A DNA stretch of 40,694 nt from Deltaproteobacteria bacterium. Lineage in GTDB: Bacteria > Myxococcota_A > Polyangia > Haliangiales > SHYZ01. Below, piece after piece: positions 32,113 to 40,579 of this stretch (the first letter of the stretch is position 1; every line of letters begins with the position of its first letter). Location of the stretch: positions 1 to 40,694 of the forward strand of contig JACQUZ010000089.1 of assembly GCA_016210055.1 (NCBI GenBank), given 5' to 3'. The position numbers and the translations under genes are program-made. The notes under the pieces were generated by a model that was given only the letters and a program-made list of their open reading frames with translations, was not told the origin of the DNA and did no database searches.

Positions 32113-34028
32113 CGGGATACCTCACCGACCAGCGCCCCTGCCCGCGCCGCAGAGTATCCCCCCAGCTTTTCAGCGGCGCGCCGGAATTCCGGGGAGCGGA
32201 TGGTGCCGAGCATCGCTCTGAGATGGGGCGTGTCGAGGGAGTCGACGGGAATGGCCAAGTCGTAGGGCTCACGCTCGAGGGGAACGAAGTCGAGACCGAG
32301 CGCATCGGCGGCGGCACGGATCGTCAGTGCACAATCGGCTACCCCGGACGATACGGCCACGGCGGCCGCCATGTGCGTGTATTCCTCCCTCTCGTAGCCG
32401 CGGATGCCTGACGGATCCAGGCGGCGTTCGGCGAGCCGCGTGTCGAGGAGCACGCGGGTCCCCGCTCCTCGCTGCCTGTTGACAAAGGTGACGTCATCTC
32501 GGAGCAAGTCGGGGAAATCGCGGATTCCTTTTGGGTTTCCACGGGCCACCGTGAACCCCTGCTCTCTCTCGACGAGGCCGACCAAGGCCACACGCTTGCG
32601 CGGACATGCCCTTCTCACGTGCGGGACGTTGTATTCACCGGTCGCGGGGTCAATGAGGTGCGTTCCAGCGAAATGGCATTCGCCGCGCGAAAGGGCATAG
32701 AGTCCACCGAGCGAGCCGACGTTCGCCGATGCGAGCGAACGACCTGGGTGGTGACGTCGCAAGAGATCCCCGGCGAGGTCCAACGCCAAGTCGTGGGAAC
32801 CCACGTGGACCAAGGTGAGCTCGGCCTCCGTGCGAGGTACGAGGAGCTCCACGTCTACCTCTTCACCTGCCTCGACTCCCTCGACGAGGGGGGGGATAAT
32901 GAGGAGCGCGTTGGCGCGGGAAAGCGACGTGATGACTCCCGCACCTCGCGCAAGAGGCGAACAAGTCCACCCGCCATCGATCCGTCCCGCCTGAACACGA
33001 ATGACCTCCTCGTGCCCGACCTTGGAAGGAATCTTCCGGGCCACCCGTGCGCGCACCCGCTCACGGGCCAAGGGGGCCACGCCCAAGAAAAGAGCGATGA
33101 GCGGGCGCAGGAGCTTCTCGGCGGCGACCGCGCAGGAAACGGGATAACCGGGCAACCCCAGGATCGGCTGCCCTTCGTTCGTGACCCCCACAGCCGTGGG
33201 CTTCCCTGGCATGACGTTGATGCCGTGGACCAAGAGCTCGCCTAGAGATGCCAGGATGAACGGCGTGTGATCGTCACGGCCGGCCGAGGCTCCGGCGTTC
33301 ATGACCACGATGTCACATGCCTTGAGCACGTCGCGGACCGCCGCCTCGAGCGCGCTCGGGTCATCGCGAACTGGCGGGATTCGGGTAGGCTCGCCTCCCC
33401 ACTCGCGGACCAAGGCAGAGAGGACGTGCGTGTTGAACTCGATGATGTGCCCAGGCGAAACTGGGGCTCCTGGCTCGACCAGCTCGTCGCCGGTTGGAAT
33501 TAGGGCCACTCGTGGCCTGCGCCGCACCCACGTGCGGGTGAGCCCCGCGGCAAGGAGCGCGCCTACATCGAAGGCGGTGAGGAGCTTCCCTTGCGGCACC
33601 ACGAGCTCGCCGGTGACGACGTCCTCCCCCGTGAGACGAACGTTTTGCCACGGGGCCACGCTCGAGACGATTTCCAGAATTCCCGGCTCGGGCTCGTGCA
33701 CGTCTTCGATCTTGATGACCGCGTCGTGTCCTCTTGGAATGGGGTCGCCCGTGTCAACGGGCACCGCGTCTTTTCCCAAGCACAACCGCACGGGCGCAAT
33801 CTCAGACGCGCCCACGGTGCCTTCTGCTCGCACCGCGAACCCGTCCATGGCGGCGCCGTGATAGAAAGGAGAGGACAGTGCCGCGAACATGGGCCTGGCG
33901 CTCACCCTGCCGGCTGCTGCCGCGACATCTACTTCATCCTCGGGCAGGGGGTTGGCCAGTCGCACCCGCGCGCGCAGGGTTTCCCACGCCTCGGCGGCGT
34001 CCTTCATTTTCAAGTAGCTCAGCCGCAA
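32109..34028 (-). CDS. moeA: MoeA fused to a periplasmic-binding-like (PBP) domain
   Basis: 639 residues. The first ~400 are molybdopterin molybdotransferase: AAMDGFAVRAEG, PTGDELVEPG (178-187), VRDDPSALEAAV, MNAGASAGRDDHT and the MPGKPTAVGV loop, so the metal-insertion residues seem intact. From about 404 to 625 a second domain shows VNRQRGAGTRVLLD and HLIDPATGEYN, the pattern of the PBP-like domain found beside ModE/MoeA regulators, which may bind an oxyanion or related ligand. It is cytoplasmic, with no signal peptide. TTG start at 34028 overlaps the preceding moeA by 10 bases. Alignment of YLKMKDAAEA with FLNLKSVAQA of the first MoeA supports this start over the ATG at 34007. No nitrate reductase or molybdate transporter is in the window. 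Confidence 0.9.
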   Translation of the reverse strand: MRLSYLKMKDAAEAWETLRARVRLANPLPEDEVDVAAAAGRVSARPMFAALSSPFYHGAAMDGFAVRAEGTVGASEIAPVRLCLGKDAVPVDTGDPIPRGHDAVIKIEDVHEPEPGILEIVSSVAPWQNVRLTGEDVVTGELVVPQGKLLTAFDVGALLAAGLTRTWVRRRPRVALIPTGDELVEPGAPVSPGHIIEFNTHVLSALVREWGGEPTRIPPVRDDPSALEAAVRDVLKACDIVVMNAGASAGRDDHTPFILASLGELLVHGINVMPGKPTAVGVTNEGQPILGLPGYPVSCAVAAEKLLRPLIALFLGVAPLARERVRARVARKIPSKVGHEEVIRVQAGRIDGGWTCSPLARGAGVITSLSRANALLIIPPLVEGVEAGEEVDVELLVPRTEAELTLVHVGSHDLALDLAGDLLRRHHPGRSLASANVGSLGGLYALSRGECHFAGTHLIDPATGEYNVPHVRRACPRKRVALVGLVEREQGFTVARGNPKGIRDFPDLLRDDVTFVNRQRGAGTRVLLDTRLAERRLDPSGIRGYEREEYTHMAAAVAVSSGVADCALTIRAAADALGLDFVPLEREPYDLAIPVDSLDTPHLRAMLGTIRSPEFRRAAEKLGGYSAARAGALVGEVSR

Positions 34029-35251
34029 AACCGCAGTACCTCCACGTCTTCCCCTTCGGCAACCCCCTCCGCATGCGATGGGATGACGACGTACCCGTTG
34101 GCCTTAAGCATCGTCGAGATGATTGCGCTCCCGCCCATGATCGGCTCAGCCCAGGTCTCTCCGTTACGGGAGATGAGCCGTACACGAAGATAGTCCTCGC
34201 GTCCTGCGACGGAGGGCACGCGCCTGGTCATCCGTGCCTTCACCCGTGCTGGCCACTCTTCGCGATCCCTCTCACCCCCCATGCGCCAGGTCAACGGGCG
34301 CACGAACATGTCGTAGATCACGAGCGCCGACACGGGGACTCCGGGCATGCCGAGGACCGGCTTTTTTCCCACGCGTGAAAGGATCGTGGGCTTGCCTGGC
34401 CTGACGCTGATGCCGTGGAACAGGATCTCGGCCCCCAAGCCCTCGAGGACAGAGGCCGTGAGGTCCCGCACGCCTACCGAGGAGCCACCGGACAAGATCA
34501 ACATGTCGCTCTGCTCGAGAAGGCCTGCACAACGAGCCGCGATTTCTGCGGCGTCGTCTCGGGCGACGCCACCCAAGAGCACGCACGCCCCATCCTTCTT
34601 GGCCTGGGCAGCCAACGCGTATTGGTTGACATCCCGCACCTGGCCCGGGCGTGGCGTCTCGGTGGGAGCGACAATCTCGTTTCCCGTGGAAAGGATCGCC
34701 ACGCGCGGCCTTCGGTACACGGTGAGCTGCGGGATCCCAAAGGCGGCCAGCGCGCCCACGTCCTGGGGCCTCAGGCGACGACCAGCGGGGATCACCACGT
34801 CTTCCTTGCGGATGTCCTCCGCGGGCCGGATCACGTTTTCGCCGGGTGCCACTCCCTTGTGGATCTCCAGCTCGTCCCCTTCCCCCTCGCTCGTGTATTC
34901 GACCATCACGACAGCGTCGGCGCCGAGGGGTACGACACCACCCGTTGAAATGCCAACCGCTTCGCCAGCGCCGACGGAGTCAGGGAAAACGTCTCCCATG
35001 GGGACCGAGCCGCGCACGCGGAGGAACGAAGGGACCGCATCCGAAGCGCCGAAGGTGTCCTTGGCGCGCACTGCGTACCCATCCATGGCAGCACGCGCGC
35101 TGGACGGCATGTCTTCTCTTGCCCGGATGTCCGTCGCACAAACGCGACCGTCCGCCTCTTGGAGGTTCACGGTCTCGACGTCCACTGGCTCGAATTCCCG
35201 GAGGATCTCCCGGGCCTGCGCGACCGATTTCAAGTTCAAGAACTCGCCCAC
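34019..35251 (-). CDS. moeA: Molybdopterin molybdotransferase MoeA
   Basis: Last step of molybdenum cofactor synthesis: releases AMP from adenylated molybdopterin and inserts molybdate (or tungstate). 410 residues, the normal length. Motifs are RAAMDGYAVRAKD, LSTGNEIVAP (the usual TGDE is TGNE here, Glu kept), VARDDAAEIA, SGGSSVGVRDLT and the VRPGKPTILSRV loop. The C-terminal domain IV ends PSHAEGVAEGEDVEVLRF. GTG start at 35251, GGAG about 11 bases upstream. It is the first of four packed genes: moeA, moeA-PBP, uppP, PEGA protein. A tandem pair of clearly different MoeA proteins suggests division of labour, for example between Mo and W, or synthesis and sensing; this is inference. Confidence 0.94.
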   Translation of the reverse strand: MGEFLNLKSVAQAREILREFEPVDVETVNLQEADGRVCATDIRAREDMPSSARAAMDGYAVRAKDTFGASDAVPSFLRVRGSVPMGDVFPDSVGAGEAVGISTGGVVPLGADAVVMVEYTSEGEGDELEIHKGVAPGENVIRPAEDIRKEDVVIPAGRRLRPQDVGALAAFGIPQLTVYRRPRVAILSTGNEIVAPTETPRPGQVRDVNQYALAAQAKKDGACVLLGGVARDDAAEIAARCAGLLEQSDMLILSGGSSVGVRDLTASVLEGLGAEILFHGISVRPGKPTILSRVGKKPVLGMPGVPVSALVIYDMFVRPLTWRMGGERDREEWPARVKARMTRRVPSVAGREDYLRVRLISRNGETWAEPIMGGSAIISTMLKANGYVVIPSHAEGVAEGEDVEVLRFCG

Positions 35252-35308
35252 GCGGTGAGCCTACTCCAAGCGCGCCGCCCGATCACGCGGTTCTGACCGT
35301 CGGTAGAA

Positions 35309-36400
35309 TCAATAGAGCTCGACGCAGTTCCGGCCGGACTTCTTGGCACGCAAGAGCGCGCTCTCAGCGGCTTCGATGAGCTTCATGCTCGAACTAGCAT
35401 CGGTCGGTGCCTCGGCGATCCCGAAGCTCAGTGTAAGCTTACCCCCTGGCATGATCTCGACGCCAGGAAGCCTGGCCGCCGCCAGCACGCCGCGAATCCG
35501 CTCGCACATGACGGCTGCTCCGGCCTTGGGCGTGGCGGGGACGATCAGCGCGTACTCCTCGCCACCAAAGCGCGCCACCATGTCGGTAGGCCGAATACGC
35601 GCCACCACGTCCGACGCCCGCGTCGCGCCTGCGAGGATGCGCGAGACCTCGACGAGGAGCTTGTCGCCTGCGGGATGGCCGTGGTGCTCGTTGTACACGC
35701 GGAAAAGATCGATATCGCAAATCACCAGGGAGAGGCGCGCGCCGTAGCGCTTGAGGCGCTCGATCTCCTCGACGAGGCGCTCGTGCAAGAAACGATGGTT
35801 GTACAAGCCGGTGAGGGAATCGCGAAGCGCAAGCTCCTCGAGGCGGCGATTGGCTTCCAAGAGTGCCCTGGTTCGTTCATCGAGGGACATCTCGAGCAAG
35901 TGCTTGGCCTCGGCCAGCTCACGGTTCTTGGCCTCGAGCTCTCGGATGAGATCCTGGTTGCGCATGCCGAGCTCGAAGATCTCGATCGCATCGCTGATCG
36001 CGTGCTCGAGCACTTCCGGGACGATGGGCTTGGTTAGGAACGACGTGACATGCGCCACGTTGATCGCATCCAGGGGATCCTGATCGGCGCCATAACCCGT
36101 CACGATCATGCGGACCGTGTCGGGCACCAGGCGCCGCGCCTCAGCCAGGAACTCAGTCCCGGTCATCCCGGGCATTCGCTGATCGGAGAGGATTGCCGCG
36201 AACCCGTCCTTTCGCAGGAGCCCCAGCGCCTCGGGCCCACTCTTCGCCGTGCGCACGTCAAAACGCCGTCGCAGAATGCGAGTGAGCAGGTCCCGGTTCC
36301 CGTCTTCGTCATCGACAATGAGGATCTTGTGTTTCTCCTTGTCCACCTTGTCCACCTTGACCTCTGCGGGTAGAGACCGCGTGCTGAGGTATTTTTGCAC
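35309..36400 (-). CDS. Receiver-GGDEF response regulator (probable diguanylate cyclase)
   Basis: 363 residues from the GTG at 36400 (GAAAGG 3 bases upstream). A longer open frame to 36631 lies inside the carboxylase gene and is Arg-rich, so it is rejected. Residues about 20-140 are a receiver domain: ILIVDDEDGN, then AILSDQRMPGMTG with the phosphoacceptor Asp, and SFLTKP with the Lys. A coiled coil follows (REL EAKNREL AEAKHLLE region). The GGDEF domain has LTGLYNHRFLHERL, FRVYNEHHGHPAGD and ARFGGEEYALI. The active-site loop is GGEEY, with Tyr instead of the usual Phe. An inhibitory site RPTD lies five residues before it, so product inhibition by c-di-GMP is likely. It follows the carboxylase gene by 37 bases on the same strand. 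Confidence 0.9.
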   Translation of the reverse strand: MQKYLSTRSLPAEVKVDKVDKEKHKILIVDDEDGNRDLLTRILRRRFDVRTAKSGPEALGLLRKDGFAAILSDQRMPGMTGTEFLAEARRLVPDTVRMIVTGYGADQDPLDAINVAHVTSFLTKPIVPEVLEHAISDAIEIFELGMRNQDLIRELEAKNRELAEAKHLLEMSLDERTRALLEANRRLEELALRDSLTGLYNHRFLHERLVEEIERLKRYGARLSLVICDIDLFRVYNEHHGHPAGDKLLVEVSRILAGATRASDVVARIRPTDMVARFGGEEYALIVPATPKAGAAVMCERIRGVLAAARLPGVEIMPGGKLTLSFGIAEAPTDASSSMKLIEAAESALLRAKKSGRNCVELY

Positions 36401-36437
36401 GCCTTTCGCAAAAAGGGATCTAGTGTTCTCTAGGCTT

Positions 36438-37982
36438 CTAAACCGGAATGACAGAGCGTCGTTTCGCGTAGGAACGCGTCGCCTTGGCCTCTGCAAAAGC
36501 GAACCGGCGGATGAGCTCCTCGCGCAAGTCGTCCCCTGGCACGATGGCGTCGACATGCAGGTTCGCCGCAAGCTTGTATAAGTCAATGTCCTGGCGGTAC
36601 TCCTCCCGAAGCTTCGCCACATAAGCCGCACGCTCGCTCTCCGGGAGCTCCTGGATTTTGTTGAAATACACGGCGTTCACCGCTGCCTCCGGGCCCATCA
36701 CGGCGACCATGGCTTGCGGGAGTGCGAGGGTCGCATCCGGCTCAAAGCCAGGACCACAGAAGGCATAAAGCCCTGCGCCATAGGCCTTGCGAACCACCAC
36801 GCAGAACTTGGGCACCGTGGCATCGCTGATGGCGCTGATCATCTTGGCGCCATGGCGGATGATTCCCTCCCGCTCCACTTTCTTGCCGATCATGAATCCA
36901 GGGACGTCGGCCAGGAACAGGATGGGGATCTGGAAGGCGTCGCAAAGCCACACAAAACGCGCAGCCTTGTCGGCGCTGTCCACGAACAGCACGCCCCCCT
37001 TCCACTTTGGCTGCGAGGCCACGATCCCCACCGCGCGGCCCCCAAGACGAGCAAATCCGGTGATGACCTCTCGCGCGAAGAGTTTCTTGATTTCGAAGAA
37101 CGACCCCTCGTCCACGAGAGCGTCCAGGAAATGGTACATGTCGAACGCCTGGTTTTGTGCGTGCGGCACGACCTCGTCGATGCGCTTCGCCCCCTCACGC
37201 GGTGGACGCGCCGGGATCGCAGGCGCCTTATCCCCGGAGTTCTGGGGCATGAATTGGAAGTACTCCCGCGCAGCCAAGATGGCCGCCTTCTCGTCGCGCG
37301 CCAGGAGATCGCCACACCCCGAAACTTCGCAGTGCATCCTGGCGCCCCCAAGCTCCTCGAGGGTGATCTTCTCGCCGATGACCATCTCGGCCATTCGTGG
37401 CGAGCCCAGGTACATGGAGGCGTTCTTGTCCACCATGAACACCACGTCGCAAAACGCCGGGATGTACGCGCCTCCCGCGGCGGACGGGCCGAAAAGAAGG
37501 CATATCTGCGGGATCGATCCCGAAAGCTGCACCTGGTTATAGAAAATATGGCCCGCATGGCGACGGCCAGGGAACATGTCGATCTGGTCCGTGATGCGCG
37601 CGCCAGCAGAGTCCACCAGGTAAAAAAGCGGAATCCGCAGGCGCCCCGCCGTCTCCTGGATGCGTAGGATCTTCTCCACCGTGCGCTCACCCCACGACCC
37701 AGCCTTGACGGTCGAGTCGTTCGCCATGACCGCCACCGGACGGCCGTGGATGCGGCCAATCCCGGTGACCACGCCGTCGGCGGGCAGGTCTGGCGCCAGG
37801 TTGTTCGCGAGTAGCCCGTCCTCGACAAAGTCACGGCCGCCGTCGTCCAGGAGCAACCTGAGCCGCTCTCGACAATAGAGCTTCCCTTCCTCCGCGTTCT
37901 TCTTGTGGTATTTCTCCGCGCCCCCAGTTTTGACTTGCTCCATGCGGGCACGGAGCTCGGCCTGCGTGTGTTCCGTCGACAT
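36438..37982 (-). CDS. Acyl-CoA carboxylase carboxyltransferase (beta) subunit, probably methylcrotonyl-CoA carboxylase
   Basis: 514 residues from ATG 37982, with GGGGAAG just ahead; a longer frame to 38021 starts inside the hydratase gene. The crotonase-like carboxyltransferase fold shows YLVDSAGARITDQIDMFPGR, GPSAAGGAYIPAFCD, SMYLGSPRMAEMVIGE, LADVPGFMIGKKVEREGIIR and VVVRKAYGAGLYAFCGPGF. AAGGAYIPA is nearer to methylcrotonyl-CoA than to propionyl-CoA carboxylases. Together with the neighbouring hydratase and HMG-CoA lyase this fits leucine breakdown (LiuB/MccB). No biotin carboxylase or biotin carrier gene is in the window, so the partner must lie elsewhere, and another acyl-CoA substrate remains possible. 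One base separates it from the upstream stop. Confidence 0.88.
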   Translation of the reverse strand: MSTEHTQAELRARMEQVKTGGAEKYHKKNAEEGKLYCRERLRLLLDDGGRDFVEDGLLANNLAPDLPADGVVTGIGRIHGRPVAVMANDSTVKAGSWGERTVEKILRIQETAGRLRIPLFYLVDSAGARITDQIDMFPGRRHAGHIFYNQVQLSGSIPQICLLFGPSAAGGAYIPAFCDVVFMVDKNASMYLGSPRMAEMVIGEKITLEELGGARMHCEVSGCGDLLARDEKAAILAAREYFQFMPQNSGDKAPAIPARPPREGAKRIDEVVPHAQNQAFDMYHFLDALVDEGSFFEIKKLFAREVITGFARLGGRAVGIVASQPKWKGGVLFVDSADKAARFVWLCDAFQIPILFLADVPGFMIGKKVEREGIIRHGAKMISAISDATVPKFCVVVRKAYGAGLYAFCGPGFEPDATLALPQAMVAVMGPEAAVNAVYFNKIQELPESERAAYVAKLREEYRQDIDLYKLAANLHVDAIVPGDDLREELIRRFAFAEAKATRSYAKRRSVIPV

Positions 37983-37983
37983 G

Positions 37984-38766
37984 TTACTTCCCCTGGAAGC
38001 GCGGTGGGCGCTTCTCGGCAAAGGCGCGTAGCCCTTCGTTGCGATCTTCAGTCGTCAAGGTGACGTCGTAACAGGCGCGCTCGATGCGCAGGCCCTCGTC
38101 GATGATGACGTCAATGCCGCGGTCGATCGCCTCTTTTGCCTTCGCCACGCTGATGGGCGCGCATCCCGCGAGCTCGTCGGCGAGACGCATCGCGGCGGCC
38201 TCGAGCTCCTCGGGCGCGACGACTTCATTGACCAGTCCGATCTCGTGCGCCCGCGTCGCGTCGATTCGGCGTCCCAGGAGCACGAGCTCCTTGGCACGGG
38301 CGACGCCTACGAGCCTGGAAAGCCGCTGAGTCCCGCCTGCTCCCGGGATGATCCCCAGGCGCACTTCGGTAAGACCGAGCTGGGCCTGGCGCGCCGCGAT
38401 GCGAAAATCGCACGCCAGCGCCAGCTCCAAGCCGCCGCCCAGCGCCACGCCGTTGATTGCCGCGACCGTGGGCCTGGGCAAGCGTGACCACAAGGAGCAC
38501 GCGTGGCCTATCAAGTCGACCCTAGCGCGGGCCTGCTCCTCGGTCATCTCACGGCGTTCCTTCAGGTCAGCGCCTGCGCAAAAGGCCTTTTCCCCAGCCC
38601 CCGTGAGCACCACCAGGCATGACGACCGATCGGTCCTTAGCGATTGCGCGGCAACGCAGAGCCCTTCGAGCACTGCCCCGGACAGGGCGTTCATTGCCTC
38701 GGCTCGGTCAATCGTGACCCAGGCAACGCCCTTTTCACGTCGTTCCACACGTACGAGGTCTGCCAT
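37984..38766 (-). CDS. liuC: Methylglutaconyl-CoA hydratase (enoyl-CoA hydratase family)
   Basis: 260 residues, crotonase superfamily. CAGADLKERREM is very close to the AUH/LiuC signature (AGADLKER). [20 protein letters not shown] and [20 protein letters not shown] hold the oxyanion hole and the two glutamates expected of a hydratase. The C-terminal EGLRAFAEKRPPRFQGK also matches AUH, so the specific assignment is good. It hydrates 3-methylglutaconyl-CoA to HMG-CoA, the step before the lyase encoded just upstream. ATG 38766 with AAGGAG about 7 bases ahead. It is 9 bases after the HMG-CoA lyase stop; its own stop is 1 base from the carboxylase start. All three leucine genes are thus one operon. 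Confidence 0.9.
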   Translation of the reverse strand: MADLVRVERREKGVAWVTIDRAEAMNALSGAVLEGLCVAAQSLRTDRSSCLVVLTGAGEKAFCAGADLKERREMTEEQARARVDLIGHACSLWSRLPRPTVAAINGVALGGGLELALACDFRIAARQAQLGLTEVRLGIIPGAGGTQRLSRLVGVARAKELVLLGRRIDATRAHEIGLVNEVVAPEELEAAAMRLADELAGCAPISVAKAKEAIDRGIDVIIDEGLRIERACYDVTLTTEDRNEGLRAFAEKRPPRFQGK

Positions 38767-38775
38767 GCACGCTCC

Positions 38776-39714
38776 TTAGCTTTTTCCTTGGCATGCCGCG
38801 CGAGCACGGGCCCCCAAGTGCGCTTTCATGTACTTCGAAGGCAGGTCATGCCCTACGAGCGCCGCTATCGCTTGCGAGCACTCGACGAGCTTGTCGAGAT
38901 CGACCCCGGTCTCCACGCCCATGGCGTCGAGCATCGCCACCACGTCCTCGGTCGCAAGATTCCCGGACGCGCCCGGCGCGTAGGGACAACCGCCGAGACC
39001 ACCCACCGCCGCGTCGATCGTCGTTACGCCCATCATGATTCCCACGAGGCAGTTGGCCAGCGCGGTTCCCCTCGTGTCGTGAAAATGGATCGCCAAGTCC
39101 TTTGCGGGCACGTCGGCCAGCACGATCTCGAGCACGCGCTCGACTTGGGCTGGGTTCGCGACGCCAATGGTATCTCCGAGCGAGACCTGGAAAACATTCA
39201 TGCCTAGCAACGTCGTAACCAGGCCCGCGACGCGACGCGGATCGACTGGTCCCTCATAGGGGCAGCCAAACACCGTCGATACGTAGGCGCGCACGCGGAT
39301 CCCCTGCGCACGAGCGGGCTCGATCACTTCCTCAAATGCAGAGATGGTCTCGGCGATCGTCTTGTTGACGTTCTTCTTGTTGTGCGTCTCCGAGGCAGAG
39401 AGGAAGATCGCGATCTCTTTCATCCCCCCCTCGACGGCGCTCTCGAGCCCTTTTCTATTGGGCACGAGGGCGGAGAAAGTGACCCCGGGGTGCCGCTCCA
39501 CCCCACGAGCTACGTCCACCGCGTCTGCGAGCTGCGGGATCCATCGTGGGTTGACGAACGACGTGATCTCGACGTGGCTGAGCCCGGTCCTGGCGAGCTG
39601 ATTGATGAACGATATCTTGTCCGCTGTGGGCACCATGCGGGATTCGTTCTGCAGGCCATCGCGAGGACCCACCTCGTAGATGGTCACCCGCCCAGGGAGC
39701 CGCTCGACAATCAT
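38776..39714 (-). CDS. mvaB: Hydroxymethylglutaryl-CoA lyase
   Basis: Splits HMG-CoA into acetyl-CoA and acetoacetate, the last step of leucine catabolism. 312 residues, a TIM-barrel of the DRE metallolyase family. VGPRDGLQNE (15-24) holds the catalytic Arg18 and metal ligand Asp19. LAIHFHDTRG (208-216) gives the metal-binding His210 and His212, and GGLGGCPYAPGASGN (238-252) is the HMG-CoA lyase signature with Cys243. The ATG at 39714 overlaps the HAD phosphatase stop (ATGA) and has GGGGAGTGG ahead. It is the second gene of the operon. Isovaleryl-CoA dehydrogenase, the first step, is not found in the window unless the acyl-CoA dehydrogenase at 23.5 kb does it, which its size argues against. 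Confidence 0.95.
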   Translation of the reverse strand: MIVERLPGRVTIYEVGPRDGLQNESRMVPTADKISFINQLARTGLSHVEITSFVNPRWIPQLADAVDVARGVERHPGVTFSALVPNRKGLESAVEGGMKEIAIFLSASETHNKKNVNKTIAETISAFEEVIEPARAQGIRVRAYVSTVFGCPYEGPVDPRRVAGLVTTLLGMNVFQVSLGDTIGVANPAQVERVLEIVLADVPAKDLAIHFHDTRGTALANCLVGIMMGVTTIDAAVGGLGGCPYAPGASGNLATEDVVAMLDAMGVETGVDLDKLVECSQAIAALVGHDLPSKYMKAHLGARARAACQGKS

Positions 39715-40382
39715 GCGCCACTCCCCTCGATTGCGGCGAGAAAGCTGTCGGTCACGTCGTCGAGGGTTTCGACGATGTAGTGGGCCGCCGATTGGTCATG
39801 CCCTAGGAAGTTCCCAACGCGAATGGCGACCACGAGCATGCCCGCAGCCCGTCCAGCTGCAATGCCGGAGACCGAGTCCTCGAGGACGAGGCAATCCTTG
39901 GGTGCCGCTCCCAATGCGGAAGCCGCCATGAGGTAGCCGTCGGGTGCGGGTTTCCCGCGCGCGTAGTCCTCAGAAGCCATCACGACCTGGAAGTCATTCG
40001 TGAGGCCCAGGAGTCTCAAGGAGTGCCACGCCTCGGCGCGGGACGAGCCAGTGACGATTGCCTTGGGATAGCGCGCGCCCAACCTGCGGACTGCTTCGAC
40101 CGCGCCGGGAAGGGTAGGCATTCCCTTTTCGGCCACCAGGCGTTCCCGCTCTTCCGTGGCGCGCGCGCTCAGCTCGTGCATTCCAATGGACAATCCCTCA
40201 TGCTCTGAAACCAGCAAGGCATGAATCTCGTTCCACGAGTGGCCGACCACGAATTCCCGCTGGGCCTGCGTCATGACGACTCCGAGATCGCGCTCGAGCA
40301 CGCGGGCGACGGATTCGTAGTTCGCCCGCTCGCTGTCTACGAGCGTGCCGTCGAGGTCAAAGAGCACCGCACGGATTCCCAT
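39711..40382 (-). CDS. HAD-superfamily hydrolase, subfamily IA
   Basis: 223 residues. HAD motif I FDLDGTLVDSE has nucleophile Asp9 and acid/base Asp11. Motif II is IVTGSS (Thr111), motif III ARGKPAPDGY (Lys144), and motif IV LVLEDSVSG (Asp169 region). The cap between residues 15 and 80 is alpha-helical (C1), as in phosphoglycolate phosphatase and beta-phosphoglucomutase-like enzymes. The substrate is unknown. It is the first gene of the leucine operon but no known reaction in that pathway needs a phosphatase, so it may be housekeeping or a linked accessory. ATG 40382 has a weak Shine-Dalgarno. The tRNA-Leu begins 69 bases upstream on the other strand. Confidence 0.9.
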   Translation of the reverse strand: MGIRAVLFDLDGTLVDSERANYESVARVLERDLGVVMTQAQREFVVGHSWNEIHALLVSEHEGLSIGMHELSARATEERERLVAEKGMPTLPGAVEAVRRLGARYPKAIVTGSSRAEAWHSLRLLGLTNDFQVVMASEDYARGKPAPDGYLMAASALGAAPKDCLVLEDSVSGIAAGRAAGMLVVAIRVGNFLGHDQSAAHYIVETLDDVTDSFLAAIEGSGA

Positions 40383-40451
40383 TTCGGGAACTCGTCATAC
40401 CAGACCCGAGGCTGGCGTGAAAGGGAGGAATGGGACTAATATCCGCTCACC

Positions 40452-40537
40452 GCCGGAGTGGTGGAACGGTATACACGCGAGACTTAAAATCTTGTGCCCG
40501 TAAGGGCTTGCGGGTTCGAATCCCGCCTCCGGCACCA
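40452..40537 (+). tRNA. tRNA-Leu (anticodon UAA)
   Basis: Class II tRNA of 86 bases. Acceptor arms GCCGGAG and CTCCGGC pair fully, discriminator A, and CCA is encoded (40535-40537). The anticodon stem CGAGA/TCTTG frames the loop CTTAAAA with anticodon TAA. A long variable arm (GCCCGTAAGGGC) and the T-loop GGTTCGAATCC complete the structure, as expected of tRNA-Leu. It reads codon UUA, rare in such a GC-rich genome. Confidence 0.96.
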
Positions 40538-40579
40538 ACCTGCATCACAATGCACCCTTTCGTGGGATAGTTGGTTTTT
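40534..40579 (+). terminator. Possible terminator of the tRNA gene
   Basis: ACCAAC (40534-40539, starting in the tRNA 3' end) can pair with GTTGGT (40570-40575), followed by a run of T (40575-40579). The large loop contains a smaller repeat, TGCA...TGCA. The long loop makes this weak. Confidence 0.25.

Noticed and set aside
34347..35258. 303-codon plus-strand frame across moeA
   Set aside because: Ser/Pro/Thr/Arg-rich shadow with no start context; the MoeA reading is complete and motif-rich.
36401..36631. N-terminal extension of the GGDEF protein frame
   Set aside because: The extension lies inside the carboxylase gene, is Arg/Ser-rich, and a GTG with a ribosome site at 36400 fits the receiver domain start.
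36714..37667. 317-codon plus-strand frame opposite the carboxylase gene
   Set aside because: Arg/His-rich translation without family features; carboxyltransferase motifs are all on the minus strand.
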